A program made the translations under genes and the position numbers. DNA of 64,000 nucleotides from Pseudobythopirellula maris. GTDB lineage: Bacteria; Planctomycetota; Planctomycetia; Pirellulales; Lacipirellulaceae. The notes below the pieces were generated by a model. It was not told the DNA's origin. It made no database searches and was given only the letters and a program-made list of their open reading frames with translations. Below are positions 18,724 through 27,178 of the stretch, piece after piece; positions within the stretch are counted from its first letter, which is position 1; each line of letters starts with the position of its first letter. The stretch lies in NCBI RefSeq assembly GCF_007859945.1, contig NZ_SJPQ01000001.1, positions 372,001 through 436,000 of the forward strand. Direction: 5' to 3'.

Positions 18724-19434
18724 ATGCCTTTCTCGATGACTTTTTGGCGTTGCTTCCTGGCTTCCGCGGCGATCGCGTCCGTTGGGTCGGTCCCTATCTC
18801 GCAAGCCTCGGAGCCGGAAGCGATCTTTAGCGGACAAGACCTCTCTGGGTGGGTTGAGTATTACGACGGTGAAGAAGCGGCGCGGGGCAAAGCGTGGGAG
18901 GTGAGCGACGGCGTGCTCCGCTGCACCGGCCAAGGCCGCGGCTACGTGCGCACCAACCTGGCTTACGCCGACTACGTTCTGCGGCTCGAGTGGCGTTGGC
19001 CCGAGGGCGACGGCGGCGGCCGGGCCAACAGCGGCGTGCTGCTGCACGTCGTGGGGCCCGACCAGATATGGCCGAAGTCGATCGAGGCACAACTCAAGAC
19101 CGGCCGGGCGGGCGACTTCGCCTCGTTTGAAGACGCTCGGAGTCGCGAAGAAACTGTCCGTCGCAATCCCAACGGCGTAAGCACCGGACGTTTGCCGCGC
19201 CCGGGCGCCTCGACCGAGAACCCGGTCGGCGAGTGGAACAGCTACGAGATCACCGCCCGTGGCGACGGGCTCGTGCTGCGGGTCAACGGCGCCGAAGTTA
19301 ATCGAATGTCCGGCGTCGTGCCCTCGGGCGGGCAGATCGCTTTGCAGTCCGAAGGGCACGCGATCGAGTTCCGCAACGTGACCATCGAGTCCTTGCCACC
19401 GGCGAAGAACCTCCGCGCATCAGCGCCACAGTGA
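18724..19434 (+). CDS. Secreted DUF1080 (3-keto-disaccharide hydrolase-like) protein
   Basis: About 236 residues. From ATG 18724 it has a Sec signal (MTFWRCFLASAAIASVGSVP) and one DUF1080 jelly-roll domain: IFSGQDLSGWVEYYDGEEA, EVSDGVLRCTGQGRGYVRT, ANSGVLLHV, EWNSYEITARGDGLVLRVNG and IALQSEGHAIEFRNV are the recognisable strands. The domain is related to concanavalin-like glucanases; some members hydrolyse 3-keto-glycosides. The family is very abundant in Planctomycetes. It acts in the periplasm or outside the cell. It is followed 168 bp later by a PQQ-propeller gene on the same strand, so co-expression is possible but not certain. Substrate unknown. Confidence 0.88.
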   Translation: MPFSMTFWRCFLASAAIASVGSVPISQASEPEAIFSGQDLSGWVEYYDGEEAARGKAWEVSDGVLRCTGQGRGYVRTNLAYADYVLRLEWRWPEGDGGGRANSGVLLHVVGPDQIWPKSIEAQLKTGRAGDFASFEDARSREETVRRNPNGVSTGRLPRPGASTENPVGEWNSYEITARGDGLVLRVNGAEVNRMSGVVPSGGQIALQSEGHAIEFRNVTIESLPPAKNLRASAPQ

Positions 19435-19602
19435 GGCCCCTCACGCAACCACGCCGCGTGTTTCATCGGTTGTAGTTTTTCGCTCCCCAGGCGCCTTCTT
19501 ACGCTTGCCTTGATGAGGGGAGACTGTGGTAGGCTGCCCTCTCCCATCGCGGCTCTTCCCTGAGCAAGCCTTCGCGAACTAAGCACGCAGGAGATACTCA
19601 TC

Positions 19603-20958
19603 GTGAACCGTCTAGCATTCGTTCCCGCGGCAATGGCCGTCCTGAGTCTTTCCTTGCTCTCGGCATCCGCGAAGGCCATTGACTACCCGCATTGGCGAGG
19701 CCCCAACGCGACCGGCCTCGCCGACGGCGCCCCGCCGCTTCGCTGGGACTCGGAGACCAACATCCGTTGGAAGACCGAGTTGCCCGGCCACAGCAACGGC
19801 TCACCGTGTGTGCTTGGCGACCAGGTGTTCGTCGTTTCGGCCGTCGAAACCGCGCGCCGCGATGAAACCGCCGCCGAACCGGAGGATGCGCCCGAGCCGG
19901 CGCCAGAAACCGAGGGGCGTCGCCGCCGTGGCCGCGGCCGCGCTTCGAAGCCCAAGAACTACTACGAGTTCTGGGTCTACTGCCTCGACCGCAAATCGGG
20001 CGACGTCGTCTGGGAGCAACTCGCCACGGAGCAGGTTCCGCAAGAGAGCAAGCACCAGACCAACACCTACGCGTCGGCCACACCGATCACCGATGGTGAG
20101 CGGCTCTACGTTTCGTTTGGCTCGTTCGGGATCTATTGCTACAGCCTCAAGGGCGAGCCGCTGTGGGACCTCGACCTCGGCGACATGACGACCCGCAACT
20201 CGTTCGGCGAGGGCGCTTCGCCGTCGGTCGCCCGGGGCCGCCTGCTCGTCCCGTGGGACCACGAGGGGCAGTCGTTCCTCGTCTCACTCGACGCGGCGAC
20301 CGGCAAAGAGCAGTGGCGCACCGACCGCGACGAGGGGACCACCTGGACCACGCCTCTCGTGACCGAGGCCTTTGGCAAGACCCAGGTCGTCATGAACGGC
20401 ACGAACCGCGTGCGGAGCTACGACTTCGATTCGGGCGAGTTGATCTGGGAGTGCGGCGGCCAGGTGCAATGCCCGGTGCCCTGCGTCCTGCGCTACGGCG
20501 ACTGCGTGATCGCGATGAGCGGCCACCGCGGCACGGCGTCGCGGATGATCCGGCTCGACTCGCTGGGCGACGTGACCGACGACGACACACAAGTCGTTTG
20601 GCGCCACGACAAGGGAACGCCCTACGTCCCGTCGCCGTTGCTCTACGACGACCGGGTCTACTTCTACAAGAGCAACCGCGGCATCCTCTCGGTGCTCAAC
20701 GCCGACACCGGCGAGCCGGTGATCGACCAGAAACGCCTTCCCAAGATCGAGAACGTGTACGCTTCGCCGGTGGGCGCCGCCGGGCGGGTCTACCTCACCG
20801 AACGCAACGGCACGACGCTGGTGATCGAGCACGGCTCCGACGAGTTCAAAGTGCTCGCCACCAACGAGCTGGGCGAACCGGTCGACGCCACGCCGCAGAT
20901 CGTCGGCGACGAGATCTTCATCCGCGCCGAAGGGCACGTGTACTGCATCGCGGAGTAA
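19603..20958 (+). CDS. Secreted PQQ-like beta-propeller protein
   Basis: A protein of 451 residues starting at GTG 19603, nine bases after an AGGAG ribosome site. It has a signal peptide (MAVLSLSLLSASAKA) and an eight-bladed PQQ/BamB-like propeller, seen in the repeated pattern DYPHWRGPNATG, NIRWKTELPG, GDQVFVVSA, LYVSFGSFGIYCYSLKG, LVSLDAATGKEQWRTD and RVYFYKSNRGILSVLNADTG. A charged insert of about 45 residues (E/P-rich, then RRRRGRGRAS) interrupts the first blades (about 85-130). Such planctomycete propellers generally lack the catalytic groups of true quinoprotein dehydrogenases, so a binding or scaffolding role is likely. No enzyme activity can be assigned. Confidence 0.88.
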   Translation: MNRLAFVPAAMAVLSLSLLSASAKAIDYPHWRGPNATGLADGAPPLRWDSETNIRWKTELPGHSNGSPCVLGDQVFVVSAVETARRDETAAEPEDAPEPAPETEGRRRRGRGRASKPKNYYEFWVYCLDRKSGDVVWEQLATEQVPQESKHQTNTYASATPITDGERLYVSFGSFGIYCYSLKGEPLWDLDLGDMTTRNSFGEGASPSVARGRLLVPWDHEGQSFLVSLDAATGKEQWRTDRDEGTTWTTPLVTEAFGKTQVVMNGTNRVRSYDFDSGELIWECGGQVQCPVPCVLRYGDCVIAMSGHRGTASRMIRLDSLGDVTDDDTQVVWRHDKGTPYVPSPLLYDDRVYFYKSNRGILSVLNADTGEPVIDQKRLPKIENVYASPVGAAGRVYLTERNGTTLVIEHGSDEFKVLATNELGEPVDATPQIVGDEIFIRAEGHVYCIAE

Positions 20959-21022
20959 CACCCTACACGGGGAGGACTTTAAGATTCACTGCGGTCCTTT
21001 AAACCGCTGCTATTACACTTAG

Positions 21023-21097
21023 CTATCGATTAGTTTGAGCACGGTGCGGCTTCGTGTACAATCGCCGCGTCGGGGTAAGCTTTTCACTAATCGATAG
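21023..21097 (+). promoter_or_regulatory. Sigma70-like promoter framed by a perfect 12-bp inverted repeat
   Basis: TTGAGC (21035-21040) and TACAAT (21057-21062) are spaced by 16 bp, giving a start of transcription near 21069 and a short leader before ATG 21108. The promoter is framed by CTATCGATTAGT (21023-21034), abutting the -35 box, and its exact reverse complement ACTAATCGATAG (21086-21097), abutting the AGGA ribosome site. Because the left arm is upstream of the transcript, the pair looks like two operator half-sites rather than an RNA hairpin. Each arm contains the palindrome ATCGAT. Confidence 0.55.
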
Positions 21098-21107
21098 GAA
21101 CAGGCCG

Positions 21108-24005
21108 ATGGTGGCTTCGTGCGCAGCGCCCGGATGGGCGTCTCTTTTCTTGCTGCACCTAACGTTAGTAGGCGCCGTGTCGGCCGCCGTGCCGGGACCG
21201 CCTCCGTGGCTGCGCGGATCGGGCGACGACCTCGAGATCCGCCTCCACGGCGAGGTGCTCACGAGCGACGGCGCGTCAGCCGAACGGGTCGAGATGACCG
21301 GCGGTATGAACCATCGGGGCGCGACCGAGCCGATCGAGTTCGCCGTCGAGGGCGGCCGGTTCGAAGCGTGGCTGCCGGTCAACAAGAGCAGACCCTACTC
21401 GCTGTGGCTGATGGCCGAGTCCCCCTCGGGGGCGCTCGCCACGCAAAGAATTAACGGCTATCAACTCCGCCAAGACGCGATCGACGGCCTGCGACTCACG
21501 CTCGCCGAGCCCACACGCGAAGTCGCGGTGCGTGTTATTCACGACGACGCGCCGGTTGCGGGCGCCACGGTCCGTGTTGACCTCGGCTACAACATCACGA
21601 AGACCGCCGAATCGGATGCCGAGGGCGTCGCCCGCTTCCCTCTGCTGCGAGAGCACGAGATCCGCGCCTTCACGGCTTGGACCGAGAACCACCTGCTGGG
21701 CGGCTACCAATTCGGCCGCAAGCCACCGCGCAACCCCGAGGCCGACGAGCACGAGGTCGAGCTGTTCGCCTGCCGTGACCTGACGCTCCGCTTCGTCGAC
21801 GCCGAGGGGGCGCCCGCCGAGGGGGTCGAGTTCGAGTTCCAGGTGGCGACGCCGCCCCCCAACTACAACTACCTGGGCCTCGTCGAGCCGTCGCGGATGA
21901 CCACCGACGCCGCGGGCGAAGCGATCTTCCGCTGGCTGCCCGATTGGGAGTCGCATCATTACTACCCCGATGTGGCGTTGGCCAGCGGCTGGGTGCTCGA
22001 TGGCGACGCCTCCGACGCGGTCCAGGTCGCCGGCGCCGTCGTCTACCGTGTGAAACGCGCCGCCGAGCGCAAGCGTGTGACGGGGCGGGTAACGACGCCC
22101 GAGGGCGTGGCGCCGGGCGGCTTCCGCGCGTGTCTCAAGTCGTTCCAAGGCGAACAAGAGAACCGCTCGGACCACCTCTATACCTACACCGACGCCCAGG
22201 GCGTCTTCTCGGTCGACGTGCTCCCCGGCGCCACGTACTGCGCGGTTGTGGACGACGAACGCTGGGTCGGTGAGTTCGGCGTCTCGGTCCCCTACGAGCC
22301 GGCGACCGGACTGACGACCGAGCCGGTGCTGTCGGTCGTCGCGGGAGAAGAGGTCGAGATCGTCGCCACGCGTGGCCCCCAGCGGGCGCCCTACGCCAAC
22401 CTCGGTTTGATCCTCCGCCAAAGCCACTCCTACACGAGATGGGAGAACGGCGAGAAACGTCACGGCTCCGGCAGCCGCGACTGGTGGCTGACGACCGACG
22501 CCTCGGGCAAGGCCGTCACCCACGCCCTGCCGGGCGAGCTGTCGGTGAAGGTCTACCAGCCGCTGTGGCGCGTCGATGAGGACCTGCGTGTCCGCAAGGG
22601 CGAGACCGCCCGCCTGGAGCTGCACCGCGAACGGGACGAGATGCGCGGCGTCACCGGCGCTCTGGCCTTGGCCGAGGGCGTCGAGGCCGACCTGGCCGGC
22701 GCCAAGGTCAGCTTTGGCTCTCTCGACGGCGTGTACGACTACGCCTCGACCACCACGGCCGACGCCGACGGCGTGTTCACGTTCGAGACCCTGGGCGACG
22801 CGATCGGCGTGTTCGCACGCACCAAAGACGGCCGCGCGGCGGGGTCGGCCGTGACCGACGACCCGGGGGCGCCGCTGAGCGTGACGCTCCAGCCGACAGC
22901 GCCGCTGCAAGGCCGCCTGCTCGGCAAGAGCGACGAGCCGATGGCCGGCCACGAGGTGCGCGCCGTGGTTCGCGTGGAGGGGGACGAGGATTACGACGGC
23001 TGGTTCGTCAAAAGCTTCGAGGGCGCCCGATACGAGACGATCACCGACGACCGCGGCGGCTTTCTGTTCGAGCGTTTGCCGACCGGCGTCGAGGTCAGCC
23101 TTAGTTGCGACCACCTGCCGGGCGCCGAGGAGCGGACCGCTTACCTCGGCAAGGCCCTGCTGAGCGCCGGCGAGGAGCGCCCGCCGGCGACCTTTCGGCT
23201 GGAGCGGCGCCCTGAGGCGGCTCCCCCGGCGCCGCTCGCCGTGCGGTTCGCCCAGCGGCAGCGCGACGCCCGGCTCTCGGGCTACGGCATGATGGTCGTC
23301 GCCTGCGCCCAGCAGGACCACCTGGCCAACTTCGTGCGGCATAACTTCGTCAGCTCCGACAAGAACGAGAACGCGGCCCGATACATGCAGCAGCTCGTCT
23401 ATCTCGACCCTGCGGGCGAGGGCGCCGAGCTGCTGGCCGAGCGCGGGTGGCAAGCGCCCGAGGGCAATTCGGTCCACGCCTGGGCGCTCGACGAAGGGGG
23501 CGCCGTGCTCGGTTCAATCACGATCGACGCCGACGACGAGAACGCGCGAGCGGCGACCGCCGCCTTTGTCGACGCCCACGCCCCGCCGCCCGCCGACGCC
23601 GAGGAGAAGTGGCGCCACGCCTTCGACGAGGCCGAGGCCACCGGCCGCCGGGTGTGGGCCCGCGTGAGCGGCCGCTACTGCGGCCCCTGCTTCACGATGA
23701 CCCGCTGGCTCGACGACCACCGCGCGGTGCTCGAGAAGGACTACGTGCTGCTCAAGATCGATCGCGGGCTCGACACGAACGGCGGCGAGGCCGCCGGCCG
23801 GGTGACCCGCGGCGGCCAACACGGCATCCCGTTCCACGCGATCTTCGGCGCCGGCGGCGAACTGCTCGTCGACAGCGAGGGCCCGCTGGGCAACATCGGC
23901 TCCCCCGACGGCTTCGAGGGCAAGAACCACCTGCGCGAGATGCTGCTCGCCACGCGGGTGCGGATCACGGACGAGGAGATCGACCGGCTGATCGACAGTC
24001 TTTAA
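21108..24005 (+). CDS. Large secreted multi-repeat protein with C-terminal thioredoxin-like domain
   Basis: About 965 residues. I chose ATG 21108 (MVASCAAPGW) over a GTG at 21054, because a good promoter (-10 at 21057-21062) overlaps the GTG and AGGA lies 8 bp before the ATG. A signal sequence (WASLFLLHLTLVGAVSAAV) leads into several carboxypeptidase-regulatory/Ig-like repeats, recognisable as VTGRVTTPEGVAPGGFRACL, YTDAQGVFSVDVLPGATY, DADGVFTFETL and LLGKSDEPMAGHEVRAVVRV (about 30-720). The last 120 residues are a thioredoxin-like fold with Cys858 and Cys861 in RYCGPCFTMTRW and the cis-Pro region HGIPFHAIFGAGGELL. The role is unknown; a disulfide reductase or carrier on an extracellular stalk is a reasonable guess. 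Its stop overlaps the convergent esterase gene by 4 bp. Confidence 0.82.
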   Translation: MVASCAAPGWASLFLLHLTLVGAVSAAVPGPPPWLRGSGDDLEIRLHGEVLTSDGASAERVEMTGGMNHRGATEPIEFAVEGGRFEAWLPVNKSRPYSLWLMAESPSGALATQRINGYQLRQDAIDGLRLTLAEPTREVAVRVIHDDAPVAGATVRVDLGYNITKTAESDAEGVARFPLLREHEIRAFTAWTENHLLGGYQFGRKPPRNPEADEHEVELFACRDLTLRFVDAEGAPAEGVEFEFQVATPPPNYNYLGLVEPSRMTTDAAGEAIFRWLPDWESHHYYPDVALASGWVLDGDASDAVQVAGAVVYRVKRAAERKRVTGRVTTPEGVAPGGFRACLKSFQGEQENRSDHLYTYTDAQGVFSVDVLPGATYCAVVDDERWVGEFGVSVPYEPATGLTTEPVLSVVAGEEVEIVATRGPQRAPYANLGLILRQSHSYTRWENGEKRHGSGSRDWWLTTDASGKAVTHALPGELSVKVYQPLWRVDEDLRVRKGETARLELHRERDEMRGVTGALALAEGVEADLAGAKVSFGSLDGVYDYASTTTADADGVFTFETLGDAIGVFARTKDGRAAGSAVTDDPGAPLSVTLQPTAPLQGRLLGKSDEPMAGHEVRAVVRVEGDEDYDGWFVKSFEGARYETITDDRGGFLFERLPTGVEVSLSCDHLPGAEERTAYLGKALLSAGEERPPATFRLERRPEAAPPAPLAVRFAQRQRDARLSGYGMMVVACAQQDHLANFVRHNFVSSDKNENAARYMQQLVYLDPAGEGAELLAERGWQAPEGNSVHAWALDEGGAVLGSITIDADDENARAATAAFVDAHAPPPADAEEKWRHAFDEAEATGRRVWARVSGRYCGPCFTMTRWLDDHRAVLEKDYVLLKIDRGLDTNGGEAAGRVTRGGQHGIPFHAIFGAGGELLVDSEGPLGNIGSPDGFEGKNHLREMLLATRVRITDEEIDRLIDSL

Positions 24006-25912
24006 GGGCGGCGCAGCGCCGCTTGATCGACGAACCGCCGCAGCTCGGGCAACTGCTCCTGTAGCTCGCCGAGCAGCAGCGCCGCTACACGCCTTGCGCC
24101 GGCGGGGGTGAAGTGCGTGCGGTCGCCTTCGGGCTGGTAGCGATCACTCGGCCCCTCGCCGAGCCGCTCGAACAGCTCGCCCGTCAGGCGGTTCAGGTCG
24201 ACGACCGGGCAATCGAGCTCCTCGGCCACGGCCAGCACCGCCGCGGCGTACGGCAGGTTGCCCCCCTGTGGGTCGACCTGACCTTCAGCCGTGAAATGAC
24301 GACGTGCGGTGGGGCTCACGAGCACCGCAACGGCTCCCGCCTCGCGGGCCTCCTCAACGTAGCGAGTGAGGTTCGCTCGGTACGAGCCGCCCGGCGCCGG
24401 GTCGGTTTCGCGATCCGGCCCCTTGCCGGGGTTGTCGTTGTGGCCGAATTGGATCAGCACAAAGTCGGCCGCTTCGAGATCCGCCTGTTTCCAGCGGCCT
24501 TCGCTGCGGAAGCTCTCAGAGCTGCGGCCGTTGCGGGCGGCGTTGTGGACCGTCACACGTTCGTCGACCATGCCGCGCAGCGCCTGGCCCCAGCCGCGCA
24601 TCGGGCTCTCGAGCGGGTAGTCGGCCACGGTCGAGTCGCCCACGAGCAAGATCGACGCCCGGTGAACCGGCGTCGCGGCGGGGAGCGATTGGCTCGCGAC
24701 CGGCCGCGGAGCGAGCGTCGCCACCGCGCCGATCAGGCTCTCACCTTCGACTTCGAGCGATGCGGGCAGCGAGTCGGCCGAGCCGCCTTCGAATCGCACG
24801 CGCCGATCGCCGTCGCCGGCGGTGAATTCCGCGGCGGAGCCGTCGGCCCGCAAAACCCTTGCCTCCGCGGCGCCGCAAACCGGCTCGCTCAGAGTGACGA
24901 ACACGCTGGCGCCGTCGGTCTCGACCTCGACGACCGTGGGGGCGTCAGTCGATTCGGGGTCCCACGTGCCGCCAAAGGTCCAGGCGGGCGTGATCTCGTC
25001 GGCCGCCGGCGAGCTCGGCGCTTCGCTCAGGTTGTCGGCGTGCCAGGCGTAGTCACCCCCCGTGCGGTGGCAATCGAAAAAGTACTTCTGTTCCCACAGC
25101 GAGGCGTTTTGCCACGGCTTCGGCCGGCCGACCACACCGATCGGCTTGTCCGCCATCCGCTCCGTGAACCGACAGCCCACGAGGTAGAACTGGCTCGGGT
25201 AATGGTTGCGCCCCAGCCAAAACCCCTCTGGGCCGTCGAACTCGCAACCAACGAGCGCGAACTTCATGCCGGGGTCCATGTGCCCGTCTTGCCAGATCAT
25301 CGCGCTGCCATCGACCGCCTCGAACCGTGAGTCGCGCACGAAGCACCAGCCACGCGGGCAAACGAAATCGACCCCGCCGGTGAACCGGCAGCCGCGGTGG
25401 TAGTAGCACCCGAAAGAGGTGTTCCACAGCGACACCGTGTCGCCCCCCACGCCGAGCACCTCGCAGCCGTCGAGGATCAGCCGGTCGGGCTGGCCGTAAA
25501 GAGCAAAGGCGTGGGTCGAGTCGGGCTGGGTGTTCTCGATCGTGAGTCCCTCGACCACCACGTCGTCGCCGAACACGTTCAGCACGCCCGGGCCGAAGCG
25601 GTCGTAGCGGCGGTGGTAGGCCTCGCGCGGCCAGCGATACCACAACCGGGTCTCCTCGGCTCCGGCGCCACGCAACGTCACGCGGTCGTGGTCCAGGCGA
25701 ACCCGCTCGTTGTAAGCGCCCGGGCCGATCTCGACGACAACACGCTGCCGGTTGCCGACCGGGATCGAGTCGAGGGCCGCCTGGATCGTCGTGAAGTCGC
25801 CGCCGCCGGCGGGGTCGACCGTAAGCGTCGTGCCGGCAGAGAGCGGGGCAGCGAGCAGCAGAAGAAGGGCCGTTTTAAGAATCCGTGTGATCGCGACGTG
25901 GTAGTGAATCAT
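24002..25912 (-). CDS. Secreted pectinesterase (CE8) fused to a CE12-like SGNH acetylesterase
   Basis: A 636-residue protein with signal LKTALLLLLAAPLSAG. Residues about 28-290 form a right-handed beta-helix pectin methylesterase: TTIQAALDSIP, candidate catalytic Asp158 (GVGGDTV) and Asp182 (GGVDFVCP) and Arg235 (WLGRNHYP). A linker of Ig-like character (about 305-400) leads to an SGNH hydrolase like rhamnogalacturonan acetylesterase: Ser427 in LLVGDSTVADYP, Asn492 in FGHNDNPGKG, and Asp597/His600 in GDRTHFTPAG. The enzyme would remove methyl and acetyl esters from pectin-type or algal uronic polysaccharides outside the cytoplasm. The two catalytic domains in one chain suggest coordinated de-esterification. 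Confidence 0.9.
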   Translation of the reverse strand: MIHYHVAITRILKTALLLLLAAPLSAGTTLTVDPAGGGDFTTIQAALDSIPVGNRQRVVVEIGPGAYNERVRLDHDRVTLRGAGAEETRLWYRWPREAYHRRYDRFGPGVLNVFGDDVVVEGLTIENTQPDSTHAFALYGQPDRLILDGCEVLGVGGDTVSLWNTSFGCYYHRGCRFTGGVDFVCPRGWCFVRDSRFEAVDGSAMIWQDGHMDPGMKFALVGCEFDGPEGFWLGRNHYPSQFYLVGCRFTERMADKPIGVVGRPKPWQNASLWEQKYFFDCHRTGGDYAWHADNLSEAPSSPAADEITPAWTFGGTWDPESTDAPTVVEVETDGASVFVTLSEPVCGAAEARVLRADGSAAEFTAGDGDRRVRFEGGSADSLPASLEVEGESLIGAVATLAPRPVASQSLPAATPVHRASILLVGDSTVADYPLESPMRGWGQALRGMVDERVTVHNAARNGRSSESFRSEGRWKQADLEAADFVLIQFGHNDNPGKGPDRETDPAPGGSYRANLTRYVEEAREAGAVAVLVSPTARRHFTAEGQVDPQGGNLPYAAAVLAVAEELDCPVVDLNRLTGELFERLGEGPSDRYQPEGDRTHFTPAGARRVAALLLGELQEQLPELRRFVDQAALRRP

Positions 25913-25965
25913 GGCGCCCGAGTGGCTGTGGTGGCGAGTCAGAGAAGACCCTCATCATAGCCCAA

Positions 25966-25997
25966 CATGCCGCCGCGACGAGCGTCGCGGCGGCATG
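25966..25997 (-). terminator. Perfect 14-bp hairpin downstream of the two-repeat secreted protein
   Basis: CATGCCGCCGCGAC (25966-25979) pairs exactly with GTCGCGGCGGCATG (25984-25997) around a GAGC tetraloop. It lies 70 nt past the stop of the minus-strand gene at 26067-26960 and 54 nt upstream of the esterase start, so it probably ends transcription from the former. No U-run follows the stem. Confidence 0.55.
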
Positions 25998-26066
25998 ACG
26001 ATAGAAACCGCATGGGGCGGAGTGACCGATGACCAACCGGGCTGTTGGCGTCGGGGCGATCCCGAA

Positions 26067-26960
26067 TCACTCGTCGCCGAGCGTGTTCTCGGGGTCTTCG
26101 ACGACGGCGGGTTCATCGTCATTTTTGCGACGCTCCGCGGTGAACTGGCGTGTCCCCTTACGGTCGCCGAACTCGAAGGCGTTGGCGCCCTTCATCTTGT
26201 CGCCCGCCACCAGCGCGGTGTAGACGCTCTTGAACGAGCCGCGGCGTCCCTCGCCGGAGAGCTCGACGACGAGCTTGCCGCCATCGATCGACACGCGCTG
26301 CGCCTCGCGCTCGCCGAATCGGCCCGACTGAACCGCGGCCAGCTCGCCGTCATGCTCGGTGACGGTGAGCGTTCGCTCGCCGCGGCCGCGGCGTTGCCGG
26401 TCGCCACCGGCTCCGCCGGCGCGTTGTCGATTGCCGCGCTGCTCACTGACCGTCCAAACACCGACCACGTCGCCCGCTTCGAGCCGCCGCTCGGCGAGCC
26501 AATCGACCGATTGGTTCCCTTGACCGAAGTCGATTTCGACCGTGCCGCTCAGCTCGGCGCCGGCCGGCTCGCCGCGAAAGTCGACCACCATCGTGTTGCC
26601 GCCGAACTCGCGCTCAACCGTGAACGCCACCTCGCCGCCCTCATAAGTCGCCTCTTCGATCTCCGTGGTCTGATCGAACGAGGTATAGTCGCCCGTGAGC
26701 TGCTCGCCGTCCCAATGGAGACAAAGCTTGAAGTCGACGTCCTCGTTGCCAAAGCTGCGCGTCCAGCGCCAGGTGCCGGTAGGGTCGGGAGTCGCGGGCG
26801 ACTCGGAAGACGCCGTGGGGCTCGCCTCAGCCGCGACCGGAGCAACGGGTGCTTCACCTAGCGTGTCTTCACGCAGAGTGTCTTGGGCGCGGACCGTTGA
26901 TAACGATGCGCATAGGGTCAAGACCGCCGCAGCGGTCAACAGCGGGAGCAAGCGTGGCAT
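26067..26960 (-). CDS. Secreted hypothetical protein with two related beta-rich repeats
   Basis: A protein of 297 residues with a Sec signal (LLPLLTAAAVLTLCASLST). Two similar halves follow: about 60-165 (GTWRWTRSFG, LTGDYTSF, IEEATYEGGEVAFTVE, LSGTVEIDFG) and about 170-285 (VVGVWTVSE, LTVTEHDGELAAVQ, VSIDGGKLVVEL). The pattern resembles a family of small planctomycete beta-barrel-like proteins of unknown function. The halves are joined by an Arg/Gly/Gln-rich stretch (NRQRAGGAGGDRQRRGRGER, near 187). It stands alone between two hairpins. I cannot assign a function. Confidence 0.75.
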   Translation of the reverse strand: MPRLLPLLTAAAVLTLCASLSTVRAQDTLREDTLGEAPVAPVAAEASPTASSESPATPDPTGTWRWTRSFGNEDVDFKLCLHWDGEQLTGDYTSFDQTTEIEEATYEGGEVAFTVEREFGGNTMVVDFRGEPAGAELSGTVEIDFGQGNQSVDWLAERRLEAGDVVGVWTVSEQRGNRQRAGGAGGDRQRRGRGERTLTVTEHDGELAAVQSGRFGEREAQRVSIDGGKLVVELSGEGRRGSFKSVYTALVAGDKMKGANAFEFGDRKGTRQFTAERRKNDDEPAVVEDPENTLGDE

Positions 26961-27090
26961 GATAGGCCTCCGGCGAGAAAAGCGCGGGCCGAGCGGCCCG
27001 CTGAGACGGTCGTGATCCTAGCACCCCGCCGACGGAGAAGCACGCGAAAACCGCAGGCGGCTTCAGCACGTGGGTGAGACAACTCCCCTT

Positions 27091-27134
27091 ACTTCGTGCG
27101 GGGCTCCGGACCGTCTGGAGCCCCCGCACGAAGT
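27091..27134 (-). terminator. Strong hairpin after the preA-like gene
   Basis: ACTTCGTGCGGGGCTCC (27091-27107) pairs with GGAGCCCCCGCACGAAGT (27117-27134), a 17-bp stem with a one-base bulge and a 9-nt loop. It starts 45 nt past the stop of the minus-strand dihydropyrimidine dehydrogenase gene and ends the pyrimidine-degradation cluster on that side. A U-run is not evident. Confidence 0.6.
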
Positions 27135-27178
27135 AGAGGAAGTACTCTGCTCGATTAACCAACGCCCCCGGTGGTAAA

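Noticed and set aside
21023-21097. Inverted repeat read as a transcription terminator
   Set aside because: The arms are 51 nt apart with a promoter between them, so no compact RNA hairpin forms. The left arm also lies upstream of the predicted transcript.
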